A DNA stretch of 64,000 nt, taken from NCBI RefSeq assembly GCF_052065835.1, contig NZ_JBQHTG010000003.1, forward strand, positions 186,001 through 250,000, read 5' to 3'. Both the position numbers and the translations under genes were made by a program. Under the pieces are notes generated by a model. The model was not told where the DNA came from, did not search any database, and was given only the letters and a program-made list of their open reading frames with translations. This document shows positions 44,796 through 53,752 of the stretch, piece by piece (within the stretch, counting starts at the first letter, position 1; each line of letters begins with the position of its first letter). Source of the DNA: Laedolimicola sp934402125 (lineage in GTDB: Bacteria > Bacillota > Clostridia > Lachnospirales > Lachnospiraceae).

Positions 44796-44849
44796 TGTTA
44801 GAAATACTAACAAAAAACTGTTGCGAAATCTAACGACACGGATTATAAT
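44796..44849 (+). promoter_or_regulatory. Promoter with two operator-like palindromes before the XRE gene
   Basis: GTTAGAAATACTAAC (44797-44811; TGTTAG/CTAACA is perfect) and a related GTTGCGAAATCTAAC (44820-44834), 23 bases apart. The second covers the -35 hexamer TTGCGA (44821-44826), which is 17 bases before TATAAT (44844-44849). Spacing of two turns and overlap with the promoter suggest autorepression by the XRE protein. Confidence 0.7.
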
Positions 44850-44880
44850 GAATTAGCTGGCATTTTAAGGAGGAAGAACA

Positions 44881-45198
44881 ATGATGGGTATTAATGAGAG
44901 AATTAAGAATTTTAGAAACCAGCTTCATCTTTCACAGGAGTACGTCGCTAATTTTTTGGGAATTAATCGTGCAACATATACTCAGATGGAAAATGGTAAG
45001 AGAAAAATCACAGCAGAAGATGTTTCAAGACTGAGTGAGTTATTTGGTGTAACAGCAGATGCTTTATTAAATGAAAATAAGATAAGTCAGCCAGCGACAG
45101 TGTTTGCAAGAAGCTTTGAAAAGTTAGATGAGAATGATCAGGCTGAAATTATGAATTTGATTAAGTTCAAAGAGCAGATGAAAATGCAGAGGAGTTAA
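44881..45198 (+). CDS. XRE-family transcriptional regulator (antitoxin-like)
   Basis: A 105-residue protein with an N-terminal HTH_3 domain (GINERIKNFRNQLHLSQEYV, then NRATYTQMENGKRKITAEDV) and a helical C-terminus. AGGAGG lies six bases upstream. Its stop is followed directly by the ATG of the ImmA/IrrE-Fic frame, so the two form one unit, with the XRE protein as likely repressor and antitoxin-like partner. Base composition is clearly more A/T-rich than in rpoC. Confidence 0.9.
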   Translation: MMGINERIKNFRNQLHLSQEYVANFLGINRATYTQMENGKRKITAEDVSRLSELFGVTADALLNENKISQPATVFARSFEKLDENDQAEIMNLIKFKEQMKMQRS

Positions 45199-46563
45199 AT
45201 GGTATATTTTAAATCAAATGCTAAGAATTATGGAGATGCAGAAAGTATGGCGGCCGCATATTTGGCTGCCTATTTTGGTAATTCAGAGATAGAATATCCT
45301 ATTAGCCCGTTCAAAATGTTGAAAAACGAAGGGGTTAGTTTTGTGATACGAAATTTTAATAAGCTGGAAGGCGTATATGTACCCTCTCAGTCAGATAACG
45401 ATATAGCTATAGTAGGTATTAATTCCAATAGACCAATTACTAGACAAAGATTTACTGCGACACATGAGTTGTGTCATCACTTTAGAGATGCGGATAAACA
45501 GGTTGCTTGTCCAATAGGTTAAAAGAATGCATCTGAATACTTCGCTGATGCATTTGCTTCGGCTTTATTAATGCCAATGGGTAAGCTGAAGGTAAAAGTG
45601 AATGAGTATAAAGACTCCAATGGAAATGTCAATTTTGATGATATATTAAAAATAGCAGATTACTTTGGAGTTAGTTTTGAATCGTATGTAAGAAGAATTG
45701 CATATAAAATACATGCTGTTGAAGGCGATATTGAGAGCAAAGAATTGACAAAGAGAATCAGAAAATATAAGCCGGACATAAAAAGAAAAGAATTAGAAAT
45801 GTCTTATGAAAATTTGTATTCTGATTTGATAGATAACTATGCTGAACAGTTGAGATTTGCTCCAAATAAACATGCTAAATATGTATTTGAAAATACATAT
45901 ATTTATAATGATAGTAGGATGGAAGGGCTAGATGTTTCTATTGAAGAAGCATCAGAAATCGTAACTGATTTGCGTAACAATTTGTAAAATAGCCAATATT
46001 GTACGGAAGAAAATGAAGCATACTTATCTGTTGCAGGGCATTATTTAATGTATCAAGATATTTTTGCCTTGCCGGTTAAAGATTCGTTAAATGTATATGA
46101 TTCATTTAAACTAAATAAAGATTTGTTCGCATACTATCCACATCCAGAGTTTGGTGGCAATCCAAGACAGAATAATGTAGTGATTTCGGGCGCTAAGTTT
46201 GAGGCAGTAGACTACCATGATATTTTTAGTGAATTAGCCAAAGTGGATGCTGATGTAAGAAAGTTTTTTGAAGAGAAATCCAACATTAAAGTGAGTGATT
46301 ATATTAAACATGTAATTAGAGTGCATCATAGAATTACAGTAATTCACCCTTTTCCAGAAGGTAATGGAAGAACAACGAGGGCATTTATGAATGTCCAGTT
46401 GGTAAGAGCTGGCCTAACTCCTATATACATAAAAGTTGAAGAAAAGAAAAACTATATAGCAGCATTAGAAAAAGCTGATGTTAAAAAGAACTATGATGAC
46501 TTATATGAGTGTATATTTAGAGTAATGCTTAGGTCGCATGTAGAATTGAGTATAAATCCTTAG
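45199..46563 (+). pseudogene. ImmA/IrrE metallopeptidase - Fic fusion, interrupted by two in-frame TAA codons
   Basis: One reading frame of 455 codons with stops at 45520-45522 and 45985-45987 and no frameshift. Segment 1 (45199-45522) has the zinc peptidase motif THELCHHF. Segment 2 (ATG possible at 45571) continues the ImmA fold (ASEYFADAFASALLMP) and ends with a Fic inhibitory-type motif YNDSRMEGLDVS. Segment 3 has the Fic core with HPFPEGNGRTTR at about residue 389 of the full frame; a new ATG at 46048 could start it. The intact parent would cleave its XRE partner and transfer AMP or a similar group. I call it broken, though partial products are possible. Confidence 0.85.
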
Positions 46564-46888
46564 TAGTAAGAATTTTCGTTTTACTACCAACTTTACTACT
46601 AACAGGTAGTAGCAACTTGCTAAATCTTGCTCTAATTTGCCACAATCTATAATTTCAGAGCATATCACCATAACCCCAGAAACCCTTGCAAAACAGGGCA
46701 TTCCGGGGCAAATCAAGGAGAAACTAAACTATGAATAAAGTACTTTTCATCTGCCACGGCATTATTTGTAGAAATCTCTAAAAACCCAGTAATATCAAGG
46801 TTTTTCTGACTTGAGGGTGGTGTTACTACACCACTACTACACCAGTGAGTCTCGATGTGACAAAAATCATGAAATCGAGGTCAAGTTT
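46564..46888 (+). other. Gap with repeats of TAGTAG and a phosphatase relic
   Basis: No intact gene. At 46564-46620 TTACTAC/GTAGTA repeats can pair. At 46731-46781 a 16-codon frame with its own AGGAG reads MNKVLFICHGIICRNL and stops. This matches the N-terminus and P-loop (CHGNICRS) of low-molecular-weight tyrosine phosphatases, with the loop already mutated. The rest shows nothing I recognise. Confidence 0.6.
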
Positions 46889-47269
46889 ATGGAAAACAAA
46901 ATGAACATCAATGATATGAATTATGTGCTGGCAGGAGATTACTACATTCCGGATCTGAAACTCCCTAACGAAGAACGAACCATTGGAAAGTACGGTCGGA
47001 TGCACCGTGATTATCTCAAGGAACACAAGCCGATGAGGTTCAATGATCTGGTTCTGGAAGGTCAACTTTGGACTTATCTTGCCGATCTGAATGAGCAGGC
47101 GCAGAGCAGATTGCAGCTGATAATAAGGCAGGTGCAGGAAGCCGAGTCAGTGACTGATGAATTGAAAGAGAATGACCAGATGGCTTGGATCAAGGCTATG
47201 AACAGCATCCATAACTGGGCAGAGGAAATTGTCCTCCGAGAATTAATTTACGGGGAGGATGTGGTATGA
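46889..47269 (+). CDS. tnpV: TnpV-like transposon protein
   Basis: A 126-residue protein resembling TnpV of clostridial mobilisable transposons (Tn4451/Tn4453 type). Typical are MNYVLAGDYYIPDLKLPNEE, GKYGRMHRDYLKEHKP and LWTYLADLNEQAQSRL. Its role in the transposon is not established. The start is ATG 46889 (or 46901); the longer frame from 46811 lacks similarity. It ends overlapping the next gene by four bases. It marks the DNA as part of a mobile element. Confidence 0.82.
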   Translation: MENKMNINDMNYVLAGDYYIPDLKLPNEERTIGKYGRMHRDYLKEHKPMRFNDLVLEGQLWTYLADLNEQAQSRLQLIIRQVQEAESVTDELKENDQMAWIKAMNSIHNWAEEIVLRELIYGEDVV

Positions 47270-47529
47270 GCTTGCTGGAAGAATTTTGGTATGGCAATAT
47301 TGAGCCAATGGAATATGATACTTCTTCCTGCAAGGAGTATAAGAAGCTACTGGAGCTTATCTGTAGGAACGAAGAAAAGCTCCGAGCTACCATGACGGAT
47401 GAGCAGAAGGAGCTGTTTGAGAAATACACAGATTGCGTGCGTGAGTATCAGACCATTACGGACTGCCTGCTGTTCCAGAACAGTTTTAAGTTGGGTGCCA
47501 GGATGATGGTTGAGATTATGGAAGATTAA
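47266..47529 (+). CDS. DUF6809-like small protein
   Basis: An 87-residue helical protein (LEEFWYGNIEPMEYDTSSCK, and KELFEKYTDCVREYQTIT). Similar proteins accompany TnpV in gut clostridial elements; function is unknown. It is coupled to tnpV through an ATGA overlap and followed by a terminator. Confidence 0.75.
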   Translation: MSLLEEFWYGNIEPMEYDTSSCKEYKKLLELICRNEEKLRATMTDEQKELFEKYTDCVREYQTITDCLLFQNSFKLGARMMVEIMED

Positions 47530-47541
47530 CAATCCAAAAAC

Positions 47542-47590
47542 AAGGCTGGATATTACTTCGAAAGAGGTAGTATCCAGCCTTTTGATTTGT
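47542..47590 (+). terminator. Intrinsic terminator after tnpV unit
   Basis: A 15-bp stem (AAGGCTGGATATTAC 47542-47556 / GTAGTATCCAGCCTT 47567-47581, one G-U) and tail TTGATTT. Confidence 0.85.
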
Positions 47591-47603
47591 GCGTTGGTTG
47601 CTT

Positions 47604-47761
47604 ATCACATAGTTATTGATAATAATGTGATTCATATCACGATTTTATATGATTTGGTGTGAAAGCGGGTTAGATGGAATGAAACAAGGTTTCCTGTGAC
47701 GGCAAAAATAAGTTATTAATTCTGAAAGTAGTTGATATTTTTGCCGATAATGTGATATACT
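47604..47761 (+). promoter_or_regulatory. Promoter region of HTH-Fic gene with two inverted repeats
   Basis: First repeat: ATCACAT and ATGTGAT arms at 47604-47610 and 47625-47631, with TTATT/AATAA inside. Second: GGCAAAAATA (47701-47710) and TATTTTTGCC (47735-47744), perfect 10-bp arms. The second overlaps a promoter: TTGATA (47732-47737), 18-base spacer, TATACT (47756-47761). Both could be operators for the HTH part of the Fic protein. Confidence 0.6.
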
Positions 47762-47813
47762 ATACAGTAGATTAGTGTAGTTTTTTGATTCGATTTATGA
47801 CGGAGGATAGCAG

Positions 47814-48704
47814 ATGCGATACTTTTCGGTTGCAGAGATAGCAAAAAAATGGGATGTGTCGGAGCGTAGTGTTAGAAACTATTGTGCCCAAGGACGTGTG
47901 AATGGAGCGTTTCTTACCGGCAAGACTTGGAATATTCCCGAAAATGCTGAAAAACCGGAGCGTACCAACAAGAGAAAAGAGGAACCGATCACCCTCTTGG
48001 ACATTCTGAAAGAGCAGAAGGCAAGCAAATACTCCGGCGGCATTTACCATAAGACACAGATCGATTTGACATACAATTCCAACCACATCGAGGGCAGCCG
48101 TCTGACTCACGATCAGACCAGGTATATTTTTGAAACCAATACGATCGGCGTAGAAAATGAAGTCCTCAATGTTGACGATGTGATTGAAACGGCAAATCAT
48201 TTCCGTTGCATTGATATGATTATTGATCATGCGAAAGCCGCTTTGACAGAGAAGTTTATCAAGGAGCTTCACCTGATGTTAAAGAACGGAACCAGCGATT
48301 CCAGAAAAGACTGGTTCGCTGTTGGTGACTACAAGAAACTTCCAAATGAGGTTGGTGGTATGGATACCGCCCTTCCGGAAGAAGTTGCCGATAAGATGAA
48401 AGTGTTACTGACAGAATACAATGCCAAGGAAGAAAAGACTTTTGAGGATATTCTGGACTTCCATGTAAAGTTTGAGCGAATCCATCCGTTCCAAGACGGC
48501 AACGGTCGTGTGGGCAGATTGATTATGTTCAAGGAATGCCTGAAATATAATATTGTTCCTTTCATTATTGAGGATAATCTGAAGATGTTCTATTACCGAG
48601 GATTGAAAGAGTGGAATAACGAAAAAGGCTACCTGACAGACACGTGTTTGACCGCACAGGATAAATATAAAGCATATTTGGACTATTTCAGGATCGCTTA
48701 TTAA
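47814..48704 (+). CDS. Fic-family adenylyltransferase with N-terminal HTH
   Basis: A 296-residue protein. Residues 1-45 form a MerR/excisionase-like winged helix (RYFSVAEIAKKWDVSERSVR). The Fic inhibitory motif SNHIEG lies at about 89-94, with Ser and Glu in the standard S-xxx-E-G pattern, so it is a class II Fic protein. The catalytic loop HPFQDGNGRVGR lies at about 223 with all key residues. It would transfer AMP (or a related group) to a target, held off by its own inhibitory helix. The HTH suggests autoregulation from the palindromes upstream. GGAGG is eight bases before the ATG. It is the second Fic frame in 3 kb. Confidence 0.9.
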   Translation: MRYFSVAEIAKKWDVSERSVRNYCAQGRVNGAFLTGKTWNIPENAEKPERTNKRKEEPITLLDILKEQKASKYSGGIYHKTQIDLTYNSNHIEGSRLTHDQTRYIFETNTIGVENEVLNVDDVIETANHFRCIDMIIDHAKAALTEKFIKELHLMLKNGTSDSRKDWFAVGDYKKLPNEVGGMDTALPEEVADKMKVLLTEYNAKEEKTFEDILDFHVKFERIHPFQDGNGRVGRLIMFKECLKYNIVPFIIEDNLKMFYYRGLKEWNNEKGYLTDTCLTAQDKYKAYLDYFRIAY

Positions 48705-48714
48705 GAAGGAAGAT

Positions 48715-48762
48715 TTCCAAAGTGTCAAAGGCTCATTCCAAAGTGTCAATTTGACACTTTGG
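48715..48762. promoter_or_regulatory. Direct plus inverted repeat TTCCAAAGTGTCAA between Fic and hsdR
   Basis: TTCCAAAGTGTCAA occurs at 48715-48728 and 48736-48749. The second copy forms a perfect 12-bp palindrome with TTGACACTTTGG (48751-48762) around one T. It lies 10 bases after the Fic stop and 90 before hsdR. It may be an operator array of a regulator, or a transcript-end stem (a T run follows at 48774). Confidence 0.6.
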
Positions 48763-48852
48763 GAAATGAGATGTTTTTTTAAATGCAGGTTCCGATAATT
48801 TCGGATTATGAGAAGCTTTCATGTATGACGAGCATGGAAGGAGGATATGCAA

Positions 48853-51186
48853 ATGAGTACAATACTACCGAAAAAGGCAATGTCTGAAGAAGATATTAAA
48901 TTGCAGTACATTACTCCTTCGATTATCTCTAAGTGGGACAGGGGTAAAATCACAATGGAGACACAGATTACGGACGGAAGAATCAACTTGAAGGGTAACT
49001 TTGTGTTCCGAGAAAAGCCAAAGCGAGCAGACTATATTCTGTATCTGAACGCAAACAACCCGATTGCCATTATTGAAGCAAAGGACAACAATCACAGTAT
49101 TTCTCATGGTCTACAGCAGGCCATGACCTATGCTCAGATGCTTGATCTTCCATTTGCCTATAGCTCTAATGGTGACGGGTTTGCGGAACATGATTTCCTT
49201 ACAGGAAAAGAGCGTCAGTTTGGTCTGGATGAGTTCCCGACAGAAGCTGAACTGGTTGCCCGCTTCAAGCAGGAGTCCAGAATGACACCGGCGCAGGAAG
49301 CGTTAATTGAGCAGCCTTATTACAGCAGCCAGAATACATATCCTCCTCGTTACTATCAGCGTATTGCTATTAACAGAACCGTAGATGCCATTGCAAGAGG
49401 TCAGAACCGTTTGCTGCTCGTCATGGCTACTGGTACGGGTAAAACCTATACTGCTTTCCAGATCGTTTATCGTATGCTGCAAAGTGGTTTGAGGCGTAAG
49501 ATTCTTTATCTTGCTGACCGCAATATTCTTGTGGATCAGTCTATTCAGCAGGACTTCGCTCCGCTGGAAAAGGTTATTCATAAAATCAATGTTGCCAAGG
49601 ATGATAAGAGTACCATTACTTCCCATGAGGTATATTTCTCTCTGTATCAGCAGTTGGTTGGTGACGATGATAAGGAACATTTCAGCGAACTGTTTACACC
49701 AGATTTCTTTGACCTTATCATCGTGGATGAGTGTCATCGTGGCTCTGCGAAAGAGGAAAGCCGTTGGCGCAGAATTTTGGAATATTTCAATTCTGCTACT
49801 CAGATCGGCATGACCGCAACCCCGAAGGAAACCAAGTATATCTCTAACCTGAGTTACTTTGGCGAACCTATCTATATGTACAGCCTGAAAGAAGGCATTG
49901 AAGACGGCTTTCTTGCGCCGTTCAAGGTTATCAATATTATGACCGACATCGGTGATGGCTGGCGTCCTCGAAAGGGTCAAAGAGATATTTACGGCAATGA
50001 AATCGAAGACCGTATTTATACCAATAGTGACTACGATTACAACATCATTATCGAAGATCGTATTCAGCAGGTTGCATCTGAAATCACCCGCTATCTGAAA
50101 AGCACAGATAGAATGGCGAAAACCATCGTGTTCTGTGCTACAGAAGATGCTGCGGAGCGTATGCGTCAGGCATTGGTCAACCTGAACTCTGATATGGTCA
50201 AAGAGAATCCGGACTATGTTGTGCGTATTACCGGCAGCGATGACTATGGCAAAAAGAAACTGGATTACTTCATTTCTGTTTCTGCGCCATATCCGGTTAT
50301 TGCGACCACATCCAAGTTGTTGTCTACCGGTGCGGACTGTAAGATGACAAAGCTGATTGTTCTGGATGAAATGATTGGCTCTATGACAGAGTTTAAACAA
50401 ATTATCGGTCGTGGCACCAGACTGCGTGAAAAGGAAGGCAAAACTCATTTTGTGGTTATGGACTTCCGTAATGTCAGCAGACTGTTTGCTGATCCTGATT
50501 GGGATGGCCCGATTGTCATTGATCCTGGATTCCCAGGACATAAACCACCACAGCCGGGAGATGATCCTAATCCTCCGGTTCCGCCTACACCTCCTAACCC
50601 GCCGACCGTGAAACCTGTTGTTGGTCGTGATGGTTGTAAGGTGGAGATTATCCATAAAACTGTATCCGTGTATGATACCAACGGCAAGCTGCTCCGTCAG
50701 GAAAGTATTGTCGATTACACCAAGGAAAATATCCGTGGTGAGTACGCATCTCTGGATAACTTTATTCGCCAGTGGTCGAAGGAAAAAAAGAAAGAGAAAA
50801 TCAAAGAAATGCTTTTGGAGCGTGGCATTGACCTTGAACTGATGAAAGCAGATCAGAACATGGCTGATGTGGATGACTTCGACTTTATCTGTCATGTGGC
50901 ATTTGATAAAAAGCCTTTGACCCGTAAAGAGAGAGCCAACAATGTGAAAAAACGTGATTTTCTCAGTAAATACAGCGGTGTTGCCAAAGAGGTGTTGGAA
51001 GCACTCCTTGATAAATACATGAACACCGGTATTTATGAAATTGAAAAGACAGAAATTTTGAAACTTGACCCGTTCCTGAAGCTTGGTAAGCCTGCTAAGA
51101 TTGCCGGTTATTTCGGCGGCAAGGCTGGATATTTACAGGCAGTTAAGGAACTTGAAGAAGCGATTTACGCAGATGAGGCGGTATAA
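48853..51186 (+). CDS. hsdR: Type I restriction enzyme subunit R (EcoEI/EcoAI-like)
   Basis: A 777-residue motor/nuclease subunit. An N-terminal HSDR_N nuclease domain (AIIEAKDNNHSISHGLQQA) carries the Glu-x-Lys of a PD-(D/E)xK site. The SF2 helicase part has Walker A VMATGTGKTYTAF (about residue 193), DECH in IIVDECHRGSAKEE and the later motif QIIGRGTRLREKEGKTHFVV. A proline-rich linker (PPQPGDDPNPPVPPTPPNPP) joins the C-terminal EcoEI-type domain. ATG 48853 has AAGGAGG eight bases upstream, better than ATG 48847. It starts the hsdR-gmrSD-hsdM-hsdS operon; the next ATG is three bases past its stop. Confidence 0.94.
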   Translation: MSTILPKKAMSEEDIKLQYITPSIISKWDRGKITMETQITDGRINLKGNFVFREKPKRADYILYLNANNPIAIIEAKDNNHSISHGLQQAMTYAQMLDLPFAYSSNGDGFAEHDFLTGKERQFGLDEFPTEAELVARFKQESRMTPAQEALIEQPYYSSQNTYPPRYYQRIAINRTVDAIARGQNRLLLVMATGTGKTYTAFQIVYRMLQSGLRRKILYLADRNILVDQSIQQDFAPLEKVIHKINVAKDDKSTITSHEVYFSLYQQLVGDDDKEHFSELFTPDFFDLIIVDECHRGSAKEESRWRRILEYFNSATQIGMTATPKETKYISNLSYFGEPIYMYSLKEGIEDGFLAPFKVINIMTDIGDGWRPRKGQRDIYGNEIEDRIYTNSDYDYNIIIEDRIQQVASEITRYLKSTDRMAKTIVFCATEDAAERMRQALVNLNSDMVKENPDYVVRITGSDDYGKKKLDYFISVSAPYPVIATTSKLLSTGADCKMTKLIVLDEMIGSMTEFKQIIGRGTRLREKEGKTHFVVMDFRNVSRLFADPDWDGPIVIDPGFPGHKPPQPGDDPNPPVPPTPPNPPTVKPVVGRDGCKVEIIHKTVSVYDTNGKLLRQESIVDYTKENIRGEYASLDNFIRQWSKEKKKEKIKEMLLERGIDLELMKADQNMADVDDFDFICHVAFDKKPLTRKERANNVKKRDFLSKYSGVAKEVLEALLDKYMNTGIYEIEKTEILKLDPFLKLGKPAKIAGYFGGKAGYLQAVKELEEAIYADEAV

Positions 51187-51189
51187 ATT

Positions 51190-53739
51190 ATGAAAGGATC
51201 TGAAACTAAACTCGTTTCCTATATGCAGGGGTCTGACAAGCGATTTGTCATCCCTGTATATCAGAGAAATTATGATTGGAAAACTGAAAACTGCAAGCAG
51301 CTTTATGATGACCTGATTAAGGTTATCCGCCGTGGACGCAAGAGCCATTTCTTCGGTAGCATTGTGTCTGTTCATAACGATGGCGAATTTAACGAATATC
51401 TGGTCATTGATGGTCAGCAGCGATTGACTACAATTTCTTTGCTTCTGCTCGCAATGTATAACCTGATGAAAAGTGGTGTGTTAACACCGGAAAAGGGCAA
51501 TCTTGCAGAGAAGATTTATAAGACATACCTGATTGACGAATGGCAAGACGATGATACCAGAATAAAGTTGAAACCTGTTAAGAATGATAGAAATGCTTTT
51601 GGAAAATTGTTTGATGAAGAATCTGAGCATATTCCGGATTCTAATCTCACAATTAACTATAACTACTTTTATTCTCGCATTCAGAAAGAAGAAATCACCC
51701 TTGACGAACTTTATGAAGCAGTAACCAAATTGGAAATCATCAATATTACGCTGAATCAAGATGACAATCCGCAGCTGATTTTTGAGAGTTTGAACTCTAC
51801 GGGTGTTGCTCTGAGCGAGGGTGACAAAATCAGGAACTTCATTCTCATGGGCCTGCCCACAAAACAGCAGAATGATTTTTATGAGAAATACTGGAATAAG
51901 ATTGAGATTTGTACGGACTATGATGTAAGTATGTTTGTCCGTGATTATCTCAGCGTAAAACAGCAGCTTATCCCTTCTATGAGCAAGGTCTACTTCACAT
52001 TTAAGGCGTTCGTCGAGGAAAATGGTACAGAAATCGAGCCATTGTTGCAGGAACTGTTGAACTATGCAAAATGGTACGAAATTCTGCTCAAAGGCAACAC
52101 TGCGGACAAGGAATTAAATTCTTGTATTTACCGCCTGAATCGTTTGGAAACCACCGTTACAAGGCCGTTCTTCCTTGAAGTTTTGCGTTTGCAAGAGGCG
52201 GGTAAATTATCCCTTGCTGATGTAAAAGAAATTTTCCTTTACACCGAGAATTACTTGTTCCGTAGAACGATTTGCGATCTTCCTACCAATGCTCTGAATA
52301 AGATTTTCTTGATGCTCCATCGAGAAATCATTAGATACGATGGTACGGATAACAGCTATCTTGAAAAATTCAAGTATGCACTTAATTCTAAGTCTGATCG
52401 TGGCAGGTTCCCGGATGATGGAGAATTTGTTGAAGCATTTTCTGTTCGTCCTGTTTATCAGATGAACAGTAAAAATAAGATATATATTTTGGAACGTTTT
52501 GAAAACTACGGGACCGTGGAAGTTCAGAATGTCTATAAACAGTGTGATGATGGAATCTATTCTATCGAACACATCATGCCACAGCATCTTACCCCTGTAT
52601 GGGTAAAAGAACTTGGTGAAGACTATGAAGAAATTCACGAAACTTGGCTCCACCGCATGGCAAACCTGACTCTGACTGGATATAACTCCAAATACAGCAA
52701 TAGTCCATTTGTTGAAAAGCGAGATATGAAAAACGGCTTCATTGACAGCCACCTTTACATGAATAACTGGATCGGACAGCAAGAACATTGGGGACTTGCA
52801 GAACTGGAAACACGAAATCAGATGCTGATGCAGCGTGCATTGACAATATGGCCGCTTCCTGCAACGGACTATAGACCTGCAGAAAAACAAATGGATTCCT
52901 ATTCACTGGATGACGATGTTGAACTGAGCGGTCGTGATATTGTTCGTTTTGGCTACAAGAACACCGAACAGCCGGTTACAAGTTGGATTGACATGATGGA
53001 GCAGATTTTGAAGATTCTCCATGCAGAAGATAAATCTGTTCTGTCACGTTTGGCATACTCCAAGGGGGCTTCCAACGATTTGGATGTCTATGTCAGCAAC
53101 AAACCGCAAGATTTGAGAAATGCCCTACAAATTGACACCGATATTTATGTGGAGAGAAATACCAGTACATCCACGAAGATTTCCATGCTTCGCAAATTCT
53201 TCAAAGCTTACGGTGCAAATGAAGAAGATTTGGTTTTCTATCTCAAGGATGCAAATGACGATGGAACCGCACAGGAAGCCGGTACACGTTATGAACTGCG
53301 TCGTTGTTATTGGGCATTTGCACTGCCTTATATTCAGCAGGCACATGATGATGGAACTGGTCACGGCTGTTTTTCTGGATGCACTACATCCAAGGAAAAC
53401 TGGTTGAGCGGTTTCTTCGGTATTGGCGGTTTTAGCCTTGCTTGTGTAGCGAATTACAATAAAGCAAGAGTTGATTTGACACTTGCACATTCCAATAAAG
53501 AACGAAATAAGGAAGCCTTTGATTACTTATACAGTCACAAATCTGAGATTGAATCTGTCTTGGGTACTCAGATAGACTGGCTGCGCAGTGATGACACTAA
53601 GGGATCTTATATTGTCATTCGTCTGGAAGGTGTAAGTATCGAAAATGAAGCTGACTGGACACAAATGGCAAAGTTCCATGCAGAGTGGAGTAAGAAGTTC
53701 TACGATGTATTTGTTCCTTATTTGAAGCAAAAATACTAA
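51190..53739 (+). CDS. GmrSD-type DUF262/DUF1524 nuclease with DUF4268-like tail
   Basis: An 849-residue protein. The N-terminal DUF262 (ParB/Srx-like NTPase) has IPVYQRNYDW and VIDGQQRLTT at about 22 and 77. The middle DUF1524 HNH-type nuclease has SIEHIMPQHLTPVW and the paired asparagine motif WLHRMANLTLTGYNSKYSN at about 460-500. A C-terminal part (about 600-849; SGFFGIGGFSLACVANYNKA) resembles DUF4268. GmrSD-like enzymes cut modified phage DNA (Type IV restriction). Its place inside a Type I operon, with gaps of 3 and 13 bases, suggests co-expression so that one enzyme attacks unmodified and the other modified DNA. Confidence 0.88.
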   Translation: MKGSETKLVSYMQGSDKRFVIPVYQRNYDWKTENCKQLYDDLIKVIRRGRKSHFFGSIVSVHNDGEFNEYLVIDGQQRLTTISLLLLAMYNLMKSGVLTPEKGNLAEKIYKTYLIDEWQDDDTRIKLKPVKNDRNAFGKLFDEESEHIPDSNLTINYNYFYSRIQKEEITLDELYEAVTKLEIINITLNQDDNPQLIFESLNSTGVALSEGDKIRNFILMGLPTKQQNDFYEKYWNKIEICTDYDVSMFVRDYLSVKQQLIPSMSKVYFTFKAFVEENGTEIEPLLQELLNYAKWYEILLKGNTADKELNSCIYRLNRLETTVTRPFFLEVLRLQEAGKLSLADVKEIFLYTENYLFRRTICDLPTNALNKIFLMLHREIIRYDGTDNSYLEKFKYALNSKSDRGRFPDDGEFVEAFSVRPVYQMNSKNKIYILERFENYGTVEVQNVYKQCDDGIYSIEHIMPQHLTPVWVKELGEDYEEIHETWLHRMANLTLTGYNSKYSNSPFVEKRDMKNGFIDSHLYMNNWIGQQEHWGLAELETRNQMLMQRALTIWPLPATDYRPAEKQMDSYSLDDDVELSGRDIVRFGYKNTEQPVTSWIDMMEQILKILHAEDKSVLSRLAYSKGASNDLDVYVSNKPQDLRNALQIDTDIYVERNTSTSTKISMLRKFFKAYGANEEDLVFYLKDANDDGTAQEAGTRYELRRCYWAFALPYIQQAHDDGTGHGCFSGCTTSKENWLSGFFGIGGFSLACVANYNKARVDLTLAHSNKERNKEAFDYLYSHKSEIESVLGTQIDWLRSDDTKGSYIVIRLEGVSIENEADWTQMAKFHAEWSKKFYDVFVPYLKQKY

Positions 53740-53752
53740 GGCGGTATAAACT

